Below are positions 32,544-43,376 of a DNA stretch of 64,000 nucleotides, piece after piece; positions within the stretch are counted from its first letter, which is position 1; every line of letters starts with the position of its first letter. The stretch covers positions 620,001-684,000 of the forward strand of contig JAKCOZ010000101.1 of the NCBI GenBank assembly GCA_022605955.1, written 5' to 3'. Source of the DNA: Rallus limicola (lineage: Eukaryota > Chordata > Aves > Gruiformes > Rallidae). The position numbers were made by a program, and so were the translations under genes. The notes under the pieces are model-generated. The model was not told where the DNA came from, searched no databases, and was given only the letters and a program-made list of their open reading frames with translations.

Positions 32544-34721
32544 ATGCCTTTCATGCCTAGCTTCTTTACTTTGGGAGTTATTGCTGGACGTTTAGCATGT
32601 TTTGAACTGCAGTCTGCTAGGTCCGAGAAAAGCACCGTAGGAGGTTCCAGGCATGTTCCCTCTTTCCAGGCAAAGGAAAAGGCTGAGAGCCAAAGTGACA
32701 GGGTCTGCTCGTGTGTCCTGTTAGGAGGTTTCAGACAAGCTATGCCTTTCAGGCCTAGCTTCTTTACTTTGGGAGTTATTGCTGGACGTTTAGCATGTTT
32801 TGAACTGCAGTCTGCTAGGGCCGAGAAAAGCACCGTAGGAGGTTCCAGGCATGTTCCCTCTTTCCAGGCAAAGGAAAAGGCTGAGAGCCAAAGTGACAGG
32901 GGCTGCTCGTGTGTCATGTTAGGAGGTTTCAGACAAGCTATGCCTTTCAGGCCTAGCTTCTTTACTTTGGGAGTTATTGCTGGACGTTTAGCATGTTTTG
33001 AACTGCAGTCTGCTAGGGCCGAGAAAAGCACCGTAGGAGGTTCCAGGCATGTTCCCTCTTTCCAGGCAAAAGAAAAGGCTGAGAGCCAAAGGGACAGGGT
33101 CTGCTCGGGTGTCCTGTTAGGAGGTTTCAGACAAGCTATGCCTTTCAGGCCTAGCTTCTTTACTTTGGGAGTTATTGCTGGACGTTTAGCATGTTTTGAG
33201 CTGCAGTCTGCTAGGGCCGAGAAAAGCACCGTAGGAGGTTCCAGGCATGTTCCCTCTTTCCAGGCAAAGGAAAAGGCTGAGAGCCAAAGTGACAGGGGCT
33301 GCTCGTGTGTCCTGTTAGGAGGTTTCAGACAAGCTATGCCTTTCAGGCCTAGCTTCTTTACTTTGGGAGTTATTGCTGGACGTTTAGCATGTTTTGAATT
33401 GCAGTCTGCTAGGGCCGAGAAAAGCACCGTAGGAGGTTCCAGGCATGTTCCCTCTTTCCAGGCAAAGGAAAAGGCTGAGAACCAAAGTGACAGGGGCTGC
33501 TCGTGTGTCATGTTAGGAGGTTTCAGACAAGCTATGCCTTTCAGGCCTAGCTTCTTTACTTTGGGAGTTATTGCTGGACGTTTAGCATGTTTTGAACTGC
33601 AGTCTGCTAGGGCCGAGAAAAGCACCGTAGGAGGTTCCAGGCATGTTCCCTCTTTCCAGGCAAAGGAAAAGGCTGAGAGCCAAAGTGACAGGGGCTGCTC
33701 GTGTGTCCTGTTAGGAGGTTTCAGACAAGCTATGCCTTTCAGGCCTAGCTTCTTTACTTTGGGAGTTATTGCTGGACGTTTAGCATGTTTTGAACTGCAG
33801 TCTGCTAGGGCCGAGAAAAGCACCGTAGGAGGTTCCAGGCATGTTCCCTCTTTCCAGGCAAAGGGAAAGGCTGAGAGCCAAAGTGACAGGGGCTGCTTGT
33901 GTGTCCTGTTAGGAGGTTTCAGACAAGCTATGCCTTTCAGGCCTAGCTTCTTTACTTTGGGAGTTATTGCTGGACGTTTAGCATGTTTTGAACTGCAGTC
34001 TGCTAGGGCCGAGAAAAGCACCGTAGGAGGTTCCAGGCATGTTCCCTCTTTCCAGGCAAAGGAAAAGGCTGAGAACCAAAGTGACAGGGTCTGCTCGTGT
34101 GTCCTGTTAGGAGGTTTCAGACAAGCTATGCCTTTCAGGCCTAGCTTCTTTACTTTGGGAGTTATTGCTGGACGTTTAGCATGTTTTGAACTGCAGTCTG
34201 CTAGGGCCGAGAAAAGCACCGTAGGAGGTTCCAGGCATGTTCCCTCTTTCCAGGCAAAGGAAAAGGCTGAGAGCCAAAGTGACAGGGGCTGCTCGTGTGT
34301 CCTGTTAGGAGGTTTCAGACAAGCTATGCCTTTCAGGCCTAGCTTCTTTACTTTGGGAGTTATTGCTGGACGTTTAGCATGTTTTGAACTGCAGTCTGCT
34401 AGGGCCGAGAAAAGCACCGTAGGAGGTTCCAGGCATGTTCCCTCTTTCCAGGCAAAGGAAAAGGCTGAGAGCCAAAGTGACAGGGGCTGCTCGTGTGTCA
34501 TGTTAGGAGGTTTCAGACAAGCTATGCCTTTCAGGCCTAGCTTCTTTACTTTGGGAGTTATTGCTGGACGTTTAGCATGTTTTGAACTGCAGTCTGCTAG
34601 GGCCGAGAAAAGCACCGTAGGAGGTTCCAGGCATGTTCCCTCTTTCCAGGCAAAGGAAAAGGCTGAGAGCCAAAGTGACAGGGTCTGCTCGGGTGTCCTG
34701 TTAGGAGGTTTCAGACAAGCT

Positions 34722-35909
34722 ATGCCTTTCAGGCCTAGCTTCTTTACTTTGGGAGTTATTGCTGGACGTTTAGCATGTTTTGAACTGCAGTCTGCTAGGG
34801 CCGAGAAAAGCACCGTAGGAGGTTCCAGGCATGTTCCCTCTTTCCAGGCAAAGGAAAAGGCTGAGAGCCAAAGTGACAGGGGCTGCTCGTGTGTCCTGTT
34901 AGGAGGTTTCAGACAAGCTATGCCTTTCAGGCCTAGCTTCTTTACTTTGGGAGTTATTGCTGGACGTTTAGCATGTTTTGAACTGCAGTCTGCTAGGGCC
35001 GAGAAAAGCACCGTAGGAGGTTCCAGGCATGTTCCCTCTTTCCAGGCAAAGGAAAAGGCTGAGAGCCAAAGTGACAGGGGCTGCTCGTGTGTCCTGTTAG
35101 GAGGTTTCAGACAAGCTATGCCTTTCAGGCCTAGCTTCTTTACTTTGGGAGTTATTGCTGGACGTTTAGCATGTTTTGAACTGCAGTCTGCTAGGGCCGA
35201 GAAAAGCACCGTAGGAGGTTCCAGGCATGTTCCCTCTTTCCAGGCAAAGGAAAAGGCTGAGAGCCAAAGTGACAGGGTCTGCTCGTGTGTCCTGTTAGGA
35301 GGTTTCAGACAAGCTATGCCTTTCAGGCCTAGCTTCTTTACTTTGGGAGTTATTGCTGGACGTTTAGCATGTTTTGAACTGCAGTCTGCTAGGGCCGAGA
35401 AAAGCACCGTAGGAGGTTCCAGGCATGTTCCCTCTTTCCAGGCAAAGGAAAAGGCTGAGAGCCAAAGTGACAGGATCTGCTCGTGTGTCCTGTTAGGAGG
35501 TTTCAGACAAGATATGCCTTTCAGGCCTAGCTTCTTTACTTTGGGAGTTATTGCTGGACGTTTAGCATGTTTTGAACTGCAGTCTGCTAGGGCCGAGAAA
35601 AGCACCGTAGGAGGTTCCAGGCATGTTCCCTCTTTCCAGGCAAAGGAAAAGGCTGAGAACCAAAGTGACAGGGGCTGCTCGTGTGTCCTGTTAGGAGGTT
35701 TCAGACAAGCTATGCCTTTCAGGCCTAGCTTCTTTACTTTGGGAGTTATTGCTGGACGTTTAGCATGTTTTGAACTGCAGTCTGCTAGGGCCGAGAAAAG
35801 CACCGTAGGAGGTTCCAGGCATGTTCCCTCTTTCCAGGCAAAGGAAAAGGCTGAGAACCAAAGTGACAGGGGCTGCTCGTGTGTCATGTTAGGAGGTTTC
35901 AGACAAGCT
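34722..35909 (+). repeat. 1188-bp duplication, copy 1
   Basis: Six monomers ordered p161G, p161G, p161T, caggatctg with gacaagat at the monomer end, p146A/p161G, and p146A/p161G/p175A. caggatctgc is at 35471. Confidence 0.9.
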
Positions 35910-37097
35910 ATGCCTTTCAGGCCTAGCTTCTTTACTTTGGGAGTTATTGCTGGACGTTTAGCATGTTTTGAACTGCAGTCTGCTAGGGCCGAGAAAAGCA
36001 CCGTAGGAGGTTCCAGGCATGTTCCCTCTTTCCAGGCAAAGGAAAAGGCTGAGAGCCAAAGTGACAGGGGCTGCTCGTGTGTCCTGTTAGGAGGTTTCAG
36101 ACAAGCTATGCCTTTCAGGCCTAGCTTCTTTACTTTGGGAGTTATTGCTGGACGTTTAGCATGTTTTGAACTGCAGTCTGCTAGGGCCGAGAAAAGCACC
36201 GTAGGAGGTTCCAGGCATGTTCCCTCTTTCCAGGCAAAGGAAAAGGCTGAGAGCCAAAGTGACAGGGGCTGCTCGTGTGTCCTGTTAGGAGGTTTCAGAC
36301 AAGCTATGCCTTTCAGGCCTAGCTTCTTTACTTTGGGAGTTATTGCTGGACGTTTAGCATGTTTTGAACTGCAGTCTGCTAGGGCCGAGAAAAGCACCGT
36401 AGGAGGTTCCAGGCATGTTCCCTCTTTCCAGGCAAAGGAAAAGGCTGAGAGCCAAAGTGACAGGGTCTGCTCGTGTGTCCTGTTAGGAGGTTTCAGACAA
36501 GCTATGCCTTTCAGGCCTAGCTTCTTTACTTTGGGAGTTATTGCTGGACGTTTAGCATGTTTTGAACTGCAGTCTGCTAGGGCCGAGAAAAGCACCGTAG
36601 GAGGTTCCAGGCATGTTCCCTCTTTCCAGGCAAAGGAAAAGGCTGAGAGCCAAAGTGACAGGATCTGCTCGTGTGTCCTGTTAGGAGGTTTCAGACAAGA
36701 TATGCCTTTCAGGCCTAGCTTCTTTACTTTGGGAGTTATTGCTGGACGTTTAGCATGTTTTGAACTGCAGTCTGCTAGGGCCGAGAAAAGCACCGTAGGA
36801 GGTTCCAGGCATGTTCCCTCTTTCCAGGCAAAGGAAAAGGCTGAGAACCAAAGTGACAGGGGCTGCTCGTGTGTCCTGTTAGGAGGTTTCAGACAAGCTA
36901 TGCCTTTCAGGCCTAGCTTCTTTACTTTGGGAGTTATTGCTGGACGTTTAGCATGTTTTGAACTGCAGTCTGCTAGGGCCGAGAAAAGCACCGTAGGAGG
37001 TTCCAGGCATGTTCCCTCTTTCCAGGCAAAGGAAAAGGCTGAGAACCAAAGTGACAGGGGCTGCTCGTGTGTCATGTTAGGAGGTTTCAGACAAGCT
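35910..37097 (+). repeat. 1188-bp duplication, copy 2
   Basis: The same six-monomer order directly follows. caggatctgc is at 36659, exactly 1188 bp (6 x 198) after copy 1, and gacaagat is repeated too. These two variants occur nowhere else in the window that I can see. Confidence 0.9.
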
Positions 37098-37889
37098 ATG
37101 CCTTTCAGGCCTAGCTTCTTTACTTTGGGAGTTATTGCTGGACGTTTAGCATGTTTTGAACTGCAGTCTGCTAGGGCCGAGAAAAGCACCGTAGGAGGTT
37201 CCAGGCATGTTCCCTCTTTCCAGGCAAAGGAAAAGGCTGAGAACCAAAGTGACAGGGGCTGCTCGTGTGTCATGTTAGGAGGTTTCAGACAAGCTATGCC
37301 TTTCAGGCCTAGCTTCTTTACTTTGGGAGTTATTGCTGGACGTTTAGCATGTTTTGAATTGCAGTCTGCTAGTGCCGAGAAAAGCACCGTAGGAGGTTCC
37401 AGGCATGTTCCCTCTTTCCAGGCAAAGGAAAAGGCTGAGAGCCAAAGTGACAGGGGCTGCTCGTGTGTCATGTTAGGAGGTTTCAGACAAGCTATGCCTT
37501 TCAGGCCTAGCTTCTTTACTTTGGGAGTTATTGCTGGACGTTTAGCATGTTTTGAACTGCAGTCTGCTAGGGCCGAGAAAAGCACCGTAGGAGGTTCCAG
37601 GCATGTTCCCTCTTTCCAGGCAAAGGAAAAGGCTGAGAACCAAAGTGACAGGGGCTGCTCGTGTGTCATGTTAGGAGGTTTCAGACAAGCTATGCCTTTC
37701 AGGCCTAGCTTCTTTACTTTGGGAGTTATTGCTGGACGTTTAGCATGTTTTGAATTGCAGTCTGCTAGTGCCGAGAAAAGCACCGTAGGAGGTTCCAGGC
37801 ATGTTCCCTCTTTCCAGGCAAAGGAAAAGGCTGAGAGCCAAAGTGACAGGGTCTGCTCGTGTGTCCTCTTAGGAGGTTTCAGACAAGCT

Positions 37890-37936
37890 ACGCCTTTCAG
37901 GCATAGCTTGTCTGAAACCTCCTAACAGGACAAGCT
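37890..37936. repeat. Junction 15, decayed centre
   Basis: p2 is C (acgcc) and the centre reads aggcatagc instead of aggcctagc, so the inner part pairs less well; p177C is on the left. The next monomer starts gtgcc. It is the most altered junction centre. Confidence 0.93.
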
Positions 37937-39322
37937 GTGCCTTTCATGCCTAGCTTCTTTACTTTGGGAGTTATTGCTGGACGTTTAGCATGTTTGTAAC
38001 TGCAGTCTGCTAGGGCCGAGAAAAGCACCGTAGGAGGTTCCAGGCATGTTCCCTCTTTCCAGGCAAAGGAAAAGGCTGAGAGCCAAAGTGACAGGTGCTG
38101 CTCATGTGTCCTGTTAGGAGGTTTCAGACAAGCTATGCCTTTCAGGCCTAGCTTCTTTACTTTGGGAGTTATTGCTGGACGTTTAGCATGTTTTGAACTG
38201 CAGTCTGCTAGGGCCGAGAAAAGCACCGTAGGAGGTTCCAGGCATGTTCCCTCTTTCCAGGCAAAGGAAAAGGCTGAGAGCCAAAGTGACAGGGTCTGCT
38301 CGGGTGTCCTGTTAGGAGGTTTCAGACAAGCTATGCCTTTCAGGCCTAGCTTCTTTACTTTGGGAGTTATTGCTGGACGTTTATCATATTTTGAGCTGCA
38401 GTCTGCTAGGGCCGAGAAAAGCACCGTAGGATGTTCCAGGCATGTTCCCTCTTTCCAAGCAAAGGAAAAAGCTGAGAGCCAAAGTGAAAGGGTTTGCTCA
38501 TGTGTCCTGTTAGGTGGTTTCAGACAAGCTATGCCTTTCAGGCCTAGCTTCTTTACTTTGGGAGTTATTGCTGGACGTTTAGCATGTTTTGAATTGCAGT
38601 CTGCTAGGGCCGAGAAAAGCACCGTAGGAGGTTCCAGGCATGTTCCCTCTTTCCAGGCAAAGGAAAAGGCTGAGAGCCAAAGTGACAGGGTCTGCTTGTG
38701 TGTCCTGTTAGGAGGTTTCAGACAAGCTATGCCTTTCAGGCCTAGCTTCTTTACTTTGGGAGTTATTGCTGGACGTTTAGCATGTTTTGAACTGCAGTCT
38801 GCTAGGGCCGAGAAAAGCACCGTAGGAGGTTCCAGGCATGTTCCCTCTTTCCAGGCAAAGGAAAAGGCTGAGAACCAAAGTGACAGGGGCTGCTCGTGTG
38901 TCCTGTTAGGAGGTTTCAGACAAGCTATGCCTTTCAGGCCTAGCTTCTTTACTTTGGGAGTTATTGCTGGACGTTTAGCATGTTTTGAATTGCAGTCTGC
39001 TAGGGCCGAGAAAAGCACCGTAGGAGGTTCCAGGCATGTTCCCTCTTTCCAGGGAAAGGAAAAGGCTGAGAGCCAAAGTGACAGGGTCTGCTTGTGTGTC
39101 CTGTTAGGAGGTTTCAGACAAGCTATGCCTTTCAGGCCTAGCTTCTTTACTTTGGGAGTTATTGCTGGACGTTTAGCATGTTTTGAATTACAGTCTGCTA
39201 GTGCCGAGAAAAGCACCGTAGGAGGTTCCAGGCATGTTCCCTCTTTCCAGGCAAAGGAAAAGGCTGAGAGCCAAAGTGACAGGGTCTGCTCGTGTGTCCT
39301 CTTAGGAGGTTTCAGACAAGCT
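37937..39322 (+). repeat. Block 16: 7 monomers
   Basis: Monomer 1 starts gtg and has tttgtaactg. Monomers 1-2 are the p160T/p161G then p169G pair. Monomer 3 is a p56A type with tatcat, taggatgtt and ttaggtgg. Monomer 6 has p128G. The end monomer has p78T and gaattacag. The string of monomers 2-4 recurs as monomers 5-7 of block 17. Confidence 0.95.
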
Positions 39323-39369
39323 ATGCCTTTCAGGCCTAGCTTGTCTGAAACCTCCTAACAGGACAAGCT
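39323..39369. repeat. Junction 16
   Basis: Palindrome 39295-39365 with one arm mismatch at p177. Confidence 0.95.
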
Positions 39370-42300
39370 ATGCCTTTCATGCCTAGCTTCTTTACTTTGG
39401 GAGTTATTGCTGGACGTTTAGCATGTTTTGAACTGCAGTCTGCTAGGGCCGAGAAAAGCACCGTAGGAGGTTCCAGGCATGTTCCCTCTTTCCAGGCAAA
39501 GGAAAAGGCTGAGAACCAAAGTGACAGGGGCTGCTCGTGTGTCATGTTAGGAGGTTTCAGACAAGCTATGCCTTTCAGGCCTAGCTTCTTTACTTTGGGA
39601 GTTATTGCTGGACGTTTAGCATGTTTTGAACTGCAGTCTGCTAGGGCCGAGAAAAGCACCGTAGGAGGTTCCAGGCATGTTCCCTCTTTCCAGGCAAAGG
39701 AAAAGGCTGAGAGCCAAAGTGACAGGGGCTGCTTGTGTGTCCTGTTAGGAGGTTTCAGACAAGCTATGCCTTTCAGGCCTAGCTTCTTTACTTTGGGAGT
39801 TATTGCTGGACGTTTAGCATGTTTTGAACTGCAGTCTGCTAGGGCCGAGAAAAGCACCGTAGGAGGTTCCAGGCATGTTCCCTCTTTCCAGGCAAAGGAA
39901 AAGGCTGAGAGCCAAAGTGACAGGGGCTGCTCGTGTGTCCTGTTAGGAGGTTTCAGACAAGCTATGCCTTTCAGGCCTAGCTTCTTTACTTTGGGAGTTA
40001 TTGCTGGACATTTAGCATGTTTTGAACTGCAGTCTGCTAGGCCTGAGAAAAGCACCGTAGGAGGTTCCAGGCATGTTCCCTCTTTCCAGGCAAAGGAAAA
40101 GGCTGAGAGCCAAAGTGACAGGGGCTGCTCGTGTGTCCTGTTAGGAGGTTTCAGACAAGCTATGCCTTTCAGGCCTAGCTTCTTTACTTTGGGAGTTATT
40201 GCTGGACGTTTAGCATGTTTTGAACTGCAGTCTGCTAGGGCCGAGAAAAGCACCGTAGGAGGTTCCAGGCATGTTCCCTCTTTCCAGGCAAAGGAAAAGG
40301 CTGAGAGCCAAAGTGACAGGGTCTGCTCGGGTGTCCTGTTAGGAGGTTTCAGACAAGCTATGCCTTTCAGGCCTAGCTTCTTTACTTTGGGAGTTATTGC
40401 TGGACGTTTAGCATATTTTGAGCTGCAGTCTGCTAGGGCCGAGAAAAGCACCGTAGGATGTTCCAGGCATGTTCCCTCTTTCCAAGCAAAGGAAAAAGCT
40501 GAGAGCCAAAGTGAAAGGGTTTGCTCATGTGTCCTGTTAGGAGGTTTCAGACAAGCTATGCCTTTCAGACCTAGCTTCTTTACTTTGGGAGTTATTGCTG
40601 GACGTTTAGCATGTTTTGAATTGCAGTCTGCTAGGGCCGAGAAAAGCACCGTAGGAGGTTCCAGGCATGTTCCCTCTTTCCAGGCAAAGGAAAAGGCTGA
40701 GAGCCAAAGTGACAGGGTCTGCTTGTGTGTCCTGTTAGGAGGTTTCAGACAAGCTATGCCTTTCAGGCCTAGCTTCTTTACTTTGGGAGTTATTGCTGGA
40801 CGTTTAGCATGTTTTGAACTGCAGTCTGCTAGGGCCGAGAAAAGCACCGTAGGAGGTTCCAGGCATGTTCCCTCTTTCCAGGCAAAGGAAAAGGCTGAGA
40901 GCCAAAGTGACAGGGTCTGCTCGTGTGTCCTGTTAGGAGGTTTCAGACAAGCTATGCCTTTCAGGCCTAGCTTCTTTACTTTGGGAGTTATTGCTGGACG
41001 TTTAGCATGTTTTGTACTGCAGTCTGCTAGGGCCGAGAAAAGCACCGTAGGAGGTTCCAGGCATGTTCCCTCTTTCCAGGCAAAGGAAAAGGCTGAGAAC
41101 CAAAGTGACAGGGGCTGCTCGTGTGTCATGTTAGGAGGTTTCAGACAAGCTATGCCTTTCAGGCCTAGCTTCTTTACTTTGGGAGTTATTGCTGGACGTT
41201 TAGCATGTTTTGAACTGCAGTCTGCTAGGGCCGAGAAAAGCACCGTAGGAGGTTCCAGGCATGTTCCCTCTTTCCAGGCAAAGGAAAAGGCTGAGAGCCA
41301 AAGTGACAGGGGCTGCTCGTGTGTCCTGTTAGGAGGTTTCACACAAGCTATGCCTTTCAGGTCTAGCTTCTTTACTTTGGGAGTTATTGCTGGACGTTTA
41401 GCATGTTTTGAACTGCAGTCTGCTAGGGCCGAGAAAAGCACCGTAGGAGGTTCCAGGCATGTTCCCTCTTTCCAGGCAAAGGAAAAGGCTGAGAGCCAAA
41501 GTGACAGGGTCTGCTCGTGTGTCCTGTTAGGAGGTTTCAGACAAGCTATGCCTTTCAGGCCTAGCTTCTTTACTTTGGGAGTTATTGCTGGACGTTTAGC
41601 ATGTTTTGAACTGCAGTCTGCTAGGGCCGAGAAAAGCACCGTAGGAGGTTCCAGGCATGTTCCCTCTTTCCAGGCAAAGGAAAAGGCTGAGAGCCAAAGT
41701 GACAGGGTCTGCTCAGGTGTCCTGTTAGGAGGTTTCAGACAAGCTATGCCTTTCAGGCCTAGCTTCTTTACTTTGGGAGTTATTGCTGGACGTTTAGCAT
41801 GTTTTGAGCTGCAGTTTGCTAGGGCCGAGAAAAGCACCGTAGGAGGTTCCAGGCATGTTCCCTCTTTCCAGGCAAAGGAAAAGGCTGAGAGCCAAAGTGA
41901 CAGGGGCTGCTCGTGTGTCCTGTTAGGAGGTTTCAGACAAGCTATGCCTTTCAGGCCTAGCTTCTTTACTTTGGGAGTTATTGCTGGACGTTTAGCATGT
42001 TTTGAACTGCAGTCTGCTAGGGCCGAGAAAAGCACCGTAGGAGGTTCCAGGCATGTTCCCTCTTTCCAGGCAAAGGAAAAGGCTGAGAGCCAAAGTGACA
42101 GGGTCTGCTCGGGTGTTCTGTTAGGAGGTTTCAGACAAGCTATGCCTTTCAGGCCTAGCTTCTTTACTTTGGGAGTTATTGCTGGACGTTTAGCATGTTT
42201 TGAATTGCAGTCTGCTAGGGCCGAGAAAAGCACCGTAGGAGGTTCCAGGCATGTTCCCTCTTTCCAGGCAAAGGAAAAGGCTGAGAGCCAAAGTGACAGG

Positions 42301-43329
42301 GTCTGCTTGTGTGTCCTGTTAGGAGGTTTCAGACAAGCTATGCCTTTCAGGCCTAGCTTCTTTACTTTGGGAGTTATTGCTGGACGTTTAGCATGTTTTG
42401 AACTGCAGTCTGCTAGGGCCGAGAAAAGCACCGTAGGAGGTTCCAGGCATGTTCCCTCTTTCCAGGCAAAGGAAAAGGCTGAGAGCCAAAGTGACAGGGT
42501 CTGCTCGGGTGTCCTGATAGGAGGTTTCAGACAAGCTATGCCTTTCAGGCCTAGCTTCTTTACTTTGGGAGTTATTGCTGGACGTTTAGCATGTTTTGAA
42601 CTGCAGTCTGCTAGGGCCGAGAAAAGCACCGTAGGAGGTTCCAGGCATGTTCCCTCTTTCCAGGCAAAGGAAAAGGCTGAGAACCAAAGTGACAGGGGCT
42701 GCTCGTGTGTCCTGTTAGGAGGTTTCAGACAAGCTATGCCTTTCAGGCCTAGCTTCTTTACTTTGGGAGTTATTGCTGGACGTTTAGCATGTTTTGAACT
42801 GCAGTCTGCTAGGGCCGAGAAAAGCACCGTAGGAGGTTCCAGGCATGTTCCCTCTTTCCAGGCAAAGGAAAAGGCTGAGAGCCAAAGTGACAGGGGCTGC
42901 TCGTGTGTCCTGTTAGGAGGTTTCAGACAAGCTATGCCTTTCAGGCCTAGCTTCTTTACTTTGGGAGTTATTGCTGGACGTTTAGCATGTTTTGAACTGC
43001 AGTCTGCTAGGGCCGAGAAAAGCACCGTAGGAGGTTCCAGGCATGTTCCCTCTTTCCAGGCAAAGGAAAAGGCTGAGAGCCAAAGTGACAGGGGCTGCTC
43101 GTGTGTCATGTTAGGAGGTTTCAGACAAGCTATGCCTTTCAGGCCTAGCTTCTTTACTTTGGGAGTTATTGCTGGACGTTTAGCATGTTTTGAATTGCAG
43201 TCTGCTAGTGCCGAGAAAAGCACCGTAGGAGGTTCCAGGCATGTTCCCTCTTTCCAGGCAAAGGAAAAGGCTGAGAGCCAAAGTGACAGGGTCTGCTCGT
43301 GTGTCCTCTTAGGAGGTTTCAGACAAGCT
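39370..43329 (+). repeat. Block 17: 20 monomers
   Basis: Monomer 4 has p47A with aggcctgag (CpG to TpG at p81). Monomer 6 shares taggatgtt and the p56A type with block 16 monomer 3. Monomers 10-11 have private changes (tttcacac, ggtctagc). Monomers 17-19 form a p161G run, and the end monomer has the full signature. Confidence 0.95.
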
Positions 43330-43376
43330 ATGCCTTTCAGGCCTAGCTTGTCTGAAACCTCCTAACAGGACAAGCT
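43330..43376. repeat. Junction 17
   Basis: Palindrome 43302-43372 with one arm mismatch at p177. Confidence 0.95.

Larger units (their letters stand above)
32544..37889 (+). repeat. Block 15: 27 monomers with a 6-monomer duplication
   Basis: Monomers 12-17 and 18-23 are direct copies (see the two duplication entries). Monomer 25 (37296-37493) has p64T and p78T without a junction, and monomer 27 repeats these markers with p177C, so monomers 24-25 and 26-27 look like a duplicated terminal dimer. It is the second longest block, and one frame is open for its full length on each strand. Confidence 0.95.
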
